A program made the position numbers and the translations under genes. Below the pieces are notes generated by a model, which was not told where the DNA came from, did not search any database, and worked only from the letters and a program-made list of their open reading frames with translations. DNA of 32,829 nt from Nocardioides sp. AX2bis. Lineage in GTDB: Bacteria; Actinomycetota; Actinomycetes; Propionibacteriales; Nocardioidaceae. Below, piece by piece: positions 24,778 to 31,702 of the stretch; the stretch's first letter is position 1, and every line of letters starts with the position of its first letter. Where the stretch lies: contig NZ_LR733215.1 of assembly GCF_902506435.1 (NCBI RefSeq), forward strand, positions 2,636,067 through 2,668,895, written 5' to 3'.

Positions 24778-24810
24778 ACCACGGTCGCGGGCCCGTGCGC
24801 GGCCTCAGCG

Positions 24811-24949
24811 GCGGCCCGGACGCACCCGGCACCCGGGTCCCCGAGACCGACCCGGGCCAGTCCGAGGCGCAGCGCACGGCCCGCCTGGCCGCCGGCCTCT
24901 GCGCCTGAGCCCGTCCAGACCGGTCGACCCAGTTCGGCGTGAGGGGAAG
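24811..24949 (+). pseudogene. Relic: second copy of the LCP gene 3' end and downstream sequence
   Basis: It aligns with 21009-21146. The encoded tail GTRVPETDPGQSEAQR to GLCA (stop TGA 24906-24908) matches GTRVPEADPAQSEEQR to GLCA, and homology continues about 40 bases past the stop to GAGGGGAAG with one indel. There is no start and no LCP catalytic domain. It places LCP-derived sequence immediately upstream of the RHS gene, a footprint of duplication. Confidence 0.8.
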
Positions 24950-25022
24950 CGGCCACCCGGGCGAGGGGTGACACTGTGCCCCGGCGGCGGCGCTCGGGAC
25001 ACGACCAGAGGGAGAGCACGGC

Positions 25023-25082
25023 ATGGGGACGTACGGGACCGGTTCGGACGAGGCGGCGCGCGGGGAGCGCACCCGTGGTTGA
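25023..25082 (+). CDS. Short upstream ORF overlapping the RHS start
   Basis: A 19-codon ORF (MGTYGTGSDEAARGERTRG) starts at ATG 25023 with a good GAGGGAG ribosome site and stops at TGA 25080-25082. It overlaps the RHS GTG start (25075) by eight bases. It may couple translation to the RHS gene, or it may be the true N terminus of the RHS protein put out of frame by a small indel. Peptide function is unlikely. Confidence 0.4.
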   Translation: MGTYGTGSDEAARGERTRG

Positions 25083-28000
25083 CACCAGCGGGTGGGCCGG
25101 GCTGCCCGACGTCGAGATGGACGAGGGGGCCGCGAACCTGCTGGCCGCGGGCTGCGAGGACGCCGCCCGCCTCCTGCGCGAACAGGCGAGCACCCGGCGG
25201 TCGTTGACAACCGACGCGCTGCAGGACTTCGAGGGCCGCTTCTCGCGGATCTTCGAGCAGAACCAGGGCACGGCGGACAGCGACAGCGAGGAGATCGCGG
25301 TCGCGCTGAGGGACGTCGCCACCCAGATCCGGCACCTCGTCTCGATCGTGCCCGACGAGAACGCCCGCCGACGCGCCGCCCGGGAGTGGGCCGAGCGTCG
25401 CGCCGAGGACAAGAGCAAGCTCTCCGCCGGGGACCTCCTCGGCGACGAGGACCCGCCGGAGGGCCCGACATCACCTCCCGCCCCGCAGGTGATGTCGGCC
25501 TCGGCGACGACCCGCGAGAACCCCCCGCTCGGAGCCGGCGGGGACAGCGCGGGCACATCCTCCGCCCGCCCCGCCGAGCTGCGCGGCTTCGTGACCGGCG
25601 TCGAGGGCAGGATCCAGGAGCTGGACGGTAGGCCAGGGAGGCTGGAGGGGCTCAACAGCGCCTTCACCACCGGGTTCGACTGGGGCACGGGTGAGCCCTC
25701 CGGCGTCGACGGGGCCTCGGTCTACGCGGCCCTACGCACCTTCAGCCAGCTCAACCGGCAGGACAAGCTGTGGGTCAACACCCTCGCCGAGGCGTTTGAG
25801 CAGGCCGGCGGCCAGGCCCCGGGCGGGATGGTCAGCCTGTCCAACGCCGCGCTCGCTGCGTCCCTGCGCGCCGCCGGGGTCAGCGTGTCGCGGCTCGACA
25901 TCGCACCGACCTCCCCCCGGCTCTACGGCATCACCCCGACCACGGGCTACGCCGACGACCCCGTCAACGCCGCCACCGGCAACTTCGTCGAGCCGGAGAC
26001 CGATCTCGCCTTCTCCGGGGGCTGCGGCGCCCTGGTGCTGACGCGGATGTACAACTCCTTCCACCGCGCGGCGGGTGCCTTCGGCCCCGGCTGGTCGAGC
26101 TGGACCGAGACCCGGCTCGACCTCGACGACGAGGCCGCCCACCTGACGCTGCCGGACGGACGGGTCGTCGTCTTCCCGCGCCTCGGCGAGGGCTGGGACC
26201 GCGCCACCGGCGAGTCGATGTGGCTCGAGCGCGACGCCGCCGCCGACGAGCTGCGCGCCACCGACAACGGCGGCGGTACGTGGCGCTTCAGCCGCGCCGG
26301 CACGCCTCTCTCGCAGGACCGGGGCGAGGGCACGATGGTGGGCTTCGTCCATGAGGACGGTCGCCTGGTCCGGCTCGAGCACGAGCGCGGCCGCCACGTC
26401 GTCCTCACCTGGGACGGCGACCGCGTCGTCGCCGCTGCCGCCTCCGACGGACGACGGGTCGACTACGCCTACGACGAGGGCCGGCTGGTCGCCGCGACCG
26501 GCGCCCTGGGAACCCGCACCTACCGGTGGGACGAGGCCGGTCTCGTCGAGGCGGTCATCGACGCGGACGGCGTGGTCGAGGTGGAGAACGTCTACGACGA
26601 GCAGGCGCGGGTGACCGCCCAACGTTCCCCGCACGGGCGCACCAGTCGCTACTCCTACCTGCCGGGCCACGTGACGCAGGTCGCCGACCCTGACGGGACC
26701 CGGTCCAACACGTGGATCCACGACAGCCGCGGACGCCTGATCGGCCTGGTCGACTCCGACGGCCACCGGCAGTCGACGAGCTACGACCAGCACGGCAACG
26801 CGGTGCTGCTCACCGCGCGGGACGGCTCGGTGACCGTCCGCGAGCACGACCAGCGCGGCCGTACGGTGCGCGAGGTCAGCCCCGCGGGTGCCGACCTGCG
26901 CTTCGAGCACGACGACCTCGACCGCCTGGTCCGCGTGCTGACCGCCGACGACGCCGAGACGCGTCTCTCCTACGTCGGCTCGTCCCGCAACCCCTCGCTG
27001 CTGATCGACCCCGAGGGTGGACACACCCGCTTCGAGTGGGAGCGCGGACTACTCGTGCGGGTGGTCGACCCCACCGGGGTGCCTGTCCTGCTCGAGCACG
27101 ACGTGCACGGCGACCTCGTCGCCACCAGCAACGCCCTGGGCGACACCGCGCGGATCGAGCGCGACGCGGCCGGCCGGGTGACGGCGGCCGTCACCCCGTC
27201 CGGCCACCGGACCACCTACCTCCACGGCCCGGCCGGGGTGACGGAGCGCCGGGACCCCGACGGCGCGGTGTGGCTCTTCGAGTACACCGCCGGCGGCCGT
27301 CTCGCGACGGTCGTCGACCCCACGGGCGGCCGCGCCGTGGTCGAGCACGGGGACGACGGGGACGAGCGTCGCCGCGTCGACGCGCTCGGCCGGTCGGTGC
27401 AGCAGCAGCGCGACGACCTCGGCAACCTGGCCTCGGTCGAGCTGCCCGACGGCAGCCGTTGGCACTTCACCCACGACGCCCTCTCCCGGCTCGTCTCGAC
27501 GACGACGCCGGACGGTCAGACCTGGACGCGCCGCTACGACGCGGTCGGCAACCTGGCCGAGACCGTGGCCCCCACCGGGGACCGGGTCACCGTCTCCACC
27601 GACACCGCCCGCGGGACGGTCGTCGCGCAGGACGGCACCGCGGAGGTCATCCACCGCTTCGACGCCCTCGGCCGCCAGCTGGGCGTGCAGCAGTCCGACG
27701 GCTCCGCGGCCGTCGCCACCTATGACCGCTGCGGCCGCGTCGTGGAGCAGCTGGACGTCGAGGGCGGGCTGACCCGAATCGACCGCGACGCCGGTGGACG
27801 CGCGGTGTCGGTCACCTCCCCCACGGGCGAGGTGACCCGGTTCGAGCACGACGCGTGCGGACGTCGCAGCGCGGTCGTGGACCCGCTCGGTGCCCGCACC
27901 GAGATCGGCTACGACGCCGACAGCCGCCCGGTCCGCGTCGTCCTCCCCACCGGGGAGGTCGGCTGGACGCGCTTCGACGAGTGCGGGAGGCCCGTCGCCG

Positions 28001-30408
28001 GGTTCCGTCCGGGCCAGGGCCTCGTACGTCACGCCTACGACGCGGCCGGACGGATCGTCGAGACGCAGGACAGCGCCTCCGGGCTCCGCCGGTTCACCTA
28101 CGATGCGGTCGGTCAGCTGGCGTCCGCGACCAACGGCAACGGCGGCGTCACCCGCTACGACCACGACGTCCGGGGCCGGATGGTCGCGGTCACCGACCCG
28201 ATGGGTGGCGTCACCCGTCGGGCGTTCGACGCGATGGATCGCTGCGTCGCGGAGACCGACTCGCTGGGAAGGACCACCCGGGCCGGGTACGACGCCGCCG
28301 GTCGCCAGGCCTGGCAGGAGGACGCGCGCGGCCGTCGGACCGAGTGGTCCTACGACTCGGCCGGGCGGGTCTCCTCGGTCAGTCTGGACGGTCGCCCGCT
28401 GGCACGGATCAGCAGGGACGTCCACGGCCGCTCGCTGACCCTCACGGACACCACCCGCCCCGACGGCCGCCCGGTCGTGCACGAGGCCGAGTGGAACCGG
28501 CGCGGCCAGCTCGTGCGCCGCTCCCGGGACGGCCAGACCATGCGCTGGAGCCACGACGCGTCGGGACGGCGCGAGTCGATGACCCTGCCCGACGGTCGCC
28601 AGGTCACCTACTCCTACGACGCGGCCGGCCGGCTGGCCGCGGTGGACCACCCGCTCCTGGGGAGGGCCACGATGGAGCGGGACGCGACCGGCCGGGTCAC
28701 CGGAGCGACGGCGGGCGAGCTCCGCCAGAGCTGGACCTACGCCGACGGTTTCCTCGCCTCCCACCGCACGGCCGATGGCCGGGGCGCGACCCGCACCACC
28801 GTGCAGCGCGACGACGAGGGCCGGATCCTCAGCCTCGACCGCGACGGTGAGGTGACCTCGTTCGACTACGACGCCGCCCACCAGGTGGTCGAGTCGCGCA
28901 CCGGTGGTGACGCCGTCCACTGGCGCTACGACCCCTCGGGCCGGATCACGAGCGAGTCCACCCCCCAGGGTCGGCGCGACTTCGCCTACGACGCCGGCAG
29001 CCAGCTGCTGGCCGTCGAGGGACCGGAAGGCACCACCCGGCACGCCTACGACGAGCTCGGGCGCCGCACCCGTACGACCTGGGCCGACGGCCGCACCCGG
29101 GACCTGACATGGTCCCCCACCGGGTGGCTCGCCACGATCGTGGACGAGAGCGGTGGTGAGCGGGTCCGCACCGAGCTGCACGTGGACGCCTCCGCCGAGC
29201 TGGCCTCGATCGACGGGACGTCGGTCCTCTGGGACACGGCGGTCGGCTACGCTCCCCCGCTGGCCCAGCTCGGCGACGTCCCGGTCCTGGCCCTGGGTGC
29301 GGTCACCGCGGTCGGCCAGGACTGGCTCTCCCCGGGCTGGCGCGGGTCCAGGGCCGACGGTGAGGACGTGTGGAGCGTGCTCGGCGGCACCGCGGGTGCC
29401 GGACCCGGCCTGCCGGGCGGCGTGGGGATCAGCCCCGCCGGCCAGCTGACGATCGGGGACCTGGAGTGGTTGGGCGCGAGGGTCTACGACGCCGCCGGCC
29501 GCGGCTTCCTCGCCGCCGATCCCCTCGACCCGGTCACGGGAGCCGGGTGGTCGGGCAATCCCTATGCCTACGCCGGGAACGACCCCCTGCACGCGCTGGA
29601 CCCGACCGGGCTGAAGCCTGTCTCCGAGGCCGACCTGCAGGCTGCGAACATGTCGTGGGCCGAGGCCGCCTGGGACGGCACGAAGCAGTGGGCCAAGGAC
29701 AACACCGACTACCTCATCGGGGCGGGGATAGCGGCCCTCGGCGTCGCGGCGCTCTTCATCCCGGTCGTGGGTCCCGCTGTCGGCGGCGCCCTCATCTCCG
29801 CCGGTGCGGACGTGATCATGCAGCGGGCGGAGGCGGGCAGGGACGGCCAGATCAACGTCGGCCAGGTTCTCGTCGCCGGGGCTGCCGGGCTGGTGGGTGG
29901 TGGCGCTGGGTCGGTGATCAAGGCCTCCAGCATGGGTGTCGCCCGCAAGGTCGTGACGAACATCGCCGTCGAGACCGGTGTCGGGGCCGCGTCGGGTTTC
30001 GGGACCTACGCGGTGGACGAGGACCGCAAGGGGTGGGACTGGGGCGACGCGGGTGTCAAGACCCTGCAGGGCGGCGGCGGCGGGCTGATCGGCGGCAGCC
30101 AGACCGCGAAGTTCAACCCGCTGAGCGACGCCGCTGGATCAGCCGCTGCGAGGCGCCTCGGCGCCGTGGCACCCGAGGTGGGCGAGGACGCCGTACGGCT
30201 CACGACGGAGCAGGTCCTGGCCAGGCACGCGGCGGAGCTCGGTGTGAACGTGGTGAAGAACGCCGAGACCGAGCTCCTCAAGCAGACGCTGACCACGGGC
30301 GAGCTCGATCCCCAGAAGTTCCGCAACAGCATGCTGCAGAGCACCGGGACCGGCGCACTGGGCGCCGTGAAGCCGGGCGCGGCCACCATCGAGGCACCGA
30401 CGCAGTGA
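25075..30408 (+). CDS. RHS/YD-repeat polymorphic-toxin-like protein
   Basis: The protein has 1777 residues from GTG 25075. Layout: residues 1-110 helical and charged, vaguely WXG100-like, possibly for ESX-type export; a Pro/Ser linker; a DUF6531-type domain at about 290-370 (DDPVNAATGNFVEPETDLAF, MYNSFHRAAGAFGPGWSSW); a long YD-repeat shell at about 420-1360 (repeated YDAAGR, DGR, RYD motifs); the RHS core at about 1462-1512 (LGARVYDAAGRGFLAADPLDP, NPYAYAGNDPLHALDPTG). PLHALDPTG fits the P-x4-DPxG self-cleavage signature. The last 265 residues are the variable tip: a hydrophobic glycine-rich segment (1547-1575, LIGAGIAALGVAALFIPVVG), a Gly-rich stretch and a helical end. I recognise no toxin motif. 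The next gene is on the opposite strand. Confidence 0.9.
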   Translation: MVDTSGWAGLPDVEMDEGAANLLAAGCEDAARLLREQASTRRSLTTDALQDFEGRFSRIFEQNQGTADSDSEEIAVALRDVATQIRHLVSIVPDENARRRAAREWAERRAEDKSKLSAGDLLGDEDPPEGPTSPPAPQVMSASATTRENPPLGAGGDSAGTSSARPAELRGFVTGVEGRIQELDGRPGRLEGLNSAFTTGFDWGTGEPSGVDGASVYAALRTFSQLNRQDKLWVNTLAEAFEQAGGQAPGGMVSLSNAALAASLRAAGVSVSRLDIAPTSPRLYGITPTTGYADDPVNAATGNFVEPETDLAFSGGCGALVLTRMYNSFHRAAGAFGPGWSSWTETRLDLDDEAAHLTLPDGRVVVFPRLGEGWDRATGESMWLERDAAADELRATDNGGGTWRFSRAGTPLSQDRGEGTMVGFVHEDGRLVRLEHERGRHVVLTWDGDRVVAAAASDGRRVDYAYDEGRLVAATGALGTRTYRWDEAGLVEAVIDADGVVEVENVYDEQARVTAQRSPHGRTSRYSYLPGHVTQVADPDGTRSNTWIHDSRGRLIGLVDSDGHRQSTSYDQHGNAVLLTARDGSVTVREHDQRGRTVREVSPAGADLRFEHDDLDRLVRVLTADDAETRLSYVGSSRNPSLLIDPEGGHTRFEWERGLLVRVVDPTGVPVLLEHDVHGDLVATSNALGDTARIERDAAGRVTAAVTPSGHRTTYLHGPAGVTERRDPDGAVWLFEYTAGGRLATVVDPTGGRAVVEHGDDGDERRRVDALGRSVQQQRDDLGNLASVELPDGSRWHFTHDALSRLVSTTTPDGQTWTRRYDAVGNLAETVAPTGDRVTVSTDTARGTVVAQDGTAEVIHRFDALGRQLGVQQSDGSAAVATYDRCGRVVEQLDVEGGLTRIDRDAGGRAVSVTSPTGEVTRFEHDACGRRSAVVDPLGARTEIGYDADSRPVRVVLPTGEVGWTRFDECGRPVAGFRPGQGLVRHAYDAAGRIVETQDSASGLRRFTYDAVGQLASATNGNGGVTRYDHDVRGRMVAVTDPMGGVTRRAFDAMDRCVAETDSLGRTTRAGYDAAGRQAWQEDARGRRTEWSYDSAGRVSSVSLDGRPLARISRDVHGRSLTLTDTTRPDGRPVVHEAEWNRRGQLVRRSRDGQTMRWSHDASGRRESMTLPDGRQVTYSYDAAGRLAAVDHPLLGRATMERDATGRVTGATAGELRQSWTYADGFLASHRTADGRGATRTTVQRDDEGRILSLDRDGEVTSFDYDAAHQVVESRTGGDAVHWRYDPSGRITSESTPQGRRDFAYDAGSQLLAVEGPEGTTRHAYDELGRRTRTTWADGRTRDLTWSPTGWLATIVDESGGERVRTELHVDASAELASIDGTSVLWDTAVGYAPPLAQLGDVPVLALGAVTAVGQDWLSPGWRGSRADGEDVWSVLGGTAGAGPGLPGGVGISPAGQLTIGDLEWLGARVYDAAGRGFLAADPLDPVTGAGWSGNPYAYAGNDPLHALDPTGLKPVSEADLQAANMSWAEAAWDGTKQWAKDNTDYLIGAGIAALGVAALFIPVVGPAVGGALISAGADVIMQRAEAGRDGQINVGQVLVAGAAGLVGGGAGSVIKASSMGVARKVVTNIAVETGVGAASGFGTYAVDEDRKGWDWGDAGVKTLQGGGGGLIGGSQTAKFNPLSDAAGSAAARRLGAVAPEVGEDAVRLTTEQVLARHAAELGVNVVKNAETELLKQTLTTGELDPQKFRNSMLQSTGTGALGAVKPGAATIEAPTQ

Positions 30409-30439
30409 CGTCGTGGGACGGGTCCCCGACCCGCCGGGC

Positions 30440-30760
30440 CTACTGCTCGGTGGGTTGGGGGTCGTCGGTGCAGGTTAGGACACCGTCGTCCTCCGAGCAG
30501 TCGTCGCGCGTCGTGCCGTCGATCACGATCCGGTAGTTACGACCACCGCTCCCGTCCGGGTAGCCCGTGATGTCGATCTGCTCCTCGTAGCGGGCGTTGA
30601 GCTCGACCCGCCGGTCCTGCACGCTGTCGCCGAGCTGCGCGAACCAGACGACGGCGGCGATGATCAGCGGCACGGCGACGACGAGCACCAGCGGCCAGAA
30701 CCACCAGGGCTTCTTCGTGGAACCCCACCGCTGAAGTGCTGTCTGCTGCTGCTCTGCCAT
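30440..30760 (-). CDS. Small single-pass membrane protein of unknown function
   Basis: The protein has 106 residues: a short charged cytoplasmic N terminus with STKKPWWFWP, one transmembrane helix (about 19-42) and an external domain of about 64 residues with DRRVELNARYEEQIDITGY and two cysteines (Cys88, Cys97; DDCSEDDGVLTC), likely disulphide-bonded. ATG 30760 is preceded by GGGGGGC. It converges on the RHS gene with 31 bases between stops. The external domain's coding sequence is duplicated at 24588-24777 on the other side of the RHS gene. Possible roles include immunity or surface partner to the RHS product; no family was recognised. Confidence 0.78.
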   Translation of the reverse strand: MAEQQQTALQRWGSTKKPWWFWPLVLVVAVPLIIAAVVWFAQLGDSVQDRRVELNARYEEQIDITGYPDGSGGRNYRIVIDGTTRDDCSEDDGVLTCTDDPQPTEQ

Positions 30761-30945
30761 GTGCCCCCCACTCGCTGGTCGCCGTTCCGCCGGGCACATG
30801 TAACCATGCGGCACCGGCGGCCGCAGCCGGACAGTCGTCGAGCACGCAGGACGAGACGACGGCGGCACGACGAGCCCCGCACGGACCACCCGCGCGGTGT
30901 GGTGCCGGATGGGCGAAGTGGCGTCCACAGGGCTGCCTCCGCTGC

Positions 30946-30951
30946 TAGCGT
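30946..30951 (+). promoter_or_regulatory. Leaderless -10 box of the lipoprotein gene
   Basis: TAGCGT is followed by exactly seven bases and ATG 30959. In the truncated copy at 22322 the same position reads CACCGT while the seven-base spacer is unchanged. Confidence 0.5.
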
Positions 30952-30958
30952 CCGCCGC

Positions 30959-31315
30959 ATGAATACTCGGATCAGGTTGACCGCTGCGGCAGGTGTCGCG
31001 GTGCTGGCGATGGCTCTCGGAGGGTGCTCCGACGACGCGCCCGCCGCCTCGGAGGGTGGGTACACCGGCCCCCCGCCGTGCTCGGACTACGCGAACGGCG
31101 AGGTGATCGACGAGGAGCTGTCCCTGAACGGGTGCGAGGGCGAAGGCGTCTCGGTCAACGAGTCCACCAGCTGCGACGGTCACAAGCTGCTCGCCGTGGG
31201 CCCCGTCTACGGGTTCGAGGGCAAGCCGGCCAACTACCTCGCCGAGGGTGAGGACGCCACGACGTCGCCCGAGTGGGAGCAGTTCAAGGCGGACTGCCCG
31301 TACGACACGGAGTAG
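30959..31315 (+). CDS. Small cysteine-rich lipoprotein
   Basis: The protein has 118 residues. A type II signal peptide (RIRLTAAAGVAVLAMALGG) ends at lipobox Cys23, followed by an acidic Ala/Ser linker and a small domain with four more cysteines (41, 59, 72, 113) that could form two disulphides. Visible segments are PPPCSDYANGEVIDEEL, NESTSCDGHKLLAV, YGFEGKPANYL and FKADCPYDTE. The family is unknown. The start is ATG 30959, probably leaderless. It is divergent from the membrane-protein gene. A truncated copy of its first ~70 bases lies at 22335, inside the rearranged region, which ties it to the RHS locus. A strong terminator follows. Confidence 0.85.
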   Translation: MNTRIRLTAAAGVAVLAMALGGCSDDAPAASEGGYTGPPPCSDYANGEVIDEELSLNGCEGEGVSVNESTSCDGHKLLAVGPVYGFEGKPANYLAEGEDATTSPEWEQFKADCPYDTE

Positions 31316-31328
31316 CCGACCACGAACG

Positions 31329-31367
31329 ACGAAGGGGCCCGGGTCGCAGTGACCCGGGCCCCTTCGT
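31329..31367. terminator. Strong bidirectional terminator, lipoprotein gene and tRNA-Glu
   Basis: A perfect 17-bp stem (31329-31345 with 31351-31367; core GGGGCCCGGGTC/GACCCGGGCCCC) has the loop GCAGT. It lies 13 bases after the lipoprotein stop and seven bases beyond the tRNA-Glu 3' end, so it serves both. Confidence 0.9.
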
Positions 31368-31374
31368 GGTGCTG

Positions 31375-31447
31375 TACCCCCGACCGGATTCGAACCGGCG
31401 CTACCGCCGTGAGAGGGCGGCGTGCTAGGCCGCTACACAACGGGGGC
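31375..31447 (-). tRNA. tRNA-Glu (anticodon CTC)
   Basis: A 73-base cloverleaf. Acceptor GCCCCCG pairs with CGGGGGT (G1-U72 wobble), discriminator A. Anticodon stem CCGCC/GGCGG with loop CTCTCAC gives CTC (decodes GAG). The T arm is GCCGG-TTCGAAT-CCGGT. CCA is not encoded. Confidence 0.96.
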
Positions 31448-31564
31448 CTGGCGTGCTCATGTGGTGCGTCCGACCGTCCTGGCTTGGACGACCGAGAGAA
31501 CTTTAGCGAACCTCGTCCCTCCCGACAAAACCGGGTCTCACCTGGGGCGACGCTGTCGATCTCG

Positions 31565-31636
31565 CTGGGGTACCTGGACTCGAACCAAGACTAACTGAAC
31601 CAGAATCAGTCGTGCTGCCAATTACACCATACCCCA
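31565..31636 (-). tRNA. tRNA-Gln (anticodon CTG)
   Basis: A 72-base cloverleaf. Acceptor TGGGGTA pairs with TACCCCA, discriminator G. Anticodon stem ACTGA/TCAGT with loop TTCTGGT gives CTG (decodes CAG). The T loop is TTCGAGT. CCA is not encoded. It lies 117 bases upstream of tRNA-Glu on the same strand, and the two may share a transcript. Confidence 0.96.
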
Positions 31637-31702
31637 CCGGAACGCAAGTCTTACCTGGTCCGACCTCGCGGTCGACCCCGGCCTTGCGAGCCGTCGGGAA
31701 CC

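Larger units (their letters stand above)
21107..31320. other. Rearranged RHS/GPP34 locus
   Basis: The segment from the LCP stop to the lipoprotein terminator holds one intact RHS gene, three GPP34 genes, one membrane-protein gene, one lipoprotein gene and six relics, several of them copies of flanking genes. No transposase, integrase or inverted terminal repeat was seen. Its base composition is still high-GC and resembles the rest of the window, so the rearrangement appears to have worked by homologous or illegitimate recombination between repeats. Confidence 0.7.

Noticed and set aside
24090..24908. A plus-strand frame joining the third GPP34 gene region to the LCP-tail relic
   Set aside because: The first part is out of frame with GPP34 and the end is the copied LCP tail; it is a chance fusion of a shadow frame with a relic.
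27049..29592. An 847-codon minus-strand frame antisense to the RHS gene
   Set aside because: Val/Gly/Arg/Ala-rich translation without motifs, caused by the repetitive GC-rich YD repeats on the other strand.
21107..31320. Transposon or insertion sequence as the cause of the rearrangements
   Set aside because: No transposase-like protein or terminal inverted repeats were seen; the duplicated pieces are ordinary gene ends.
31375..31636. tRNA-Glu/tRNA-Gln as attachment site for an integrated RHS island
   Set aside because: No copy of a tRNA 3' end was found at the other side of the locus and there is no integrase, so site-specific integration is not supported.
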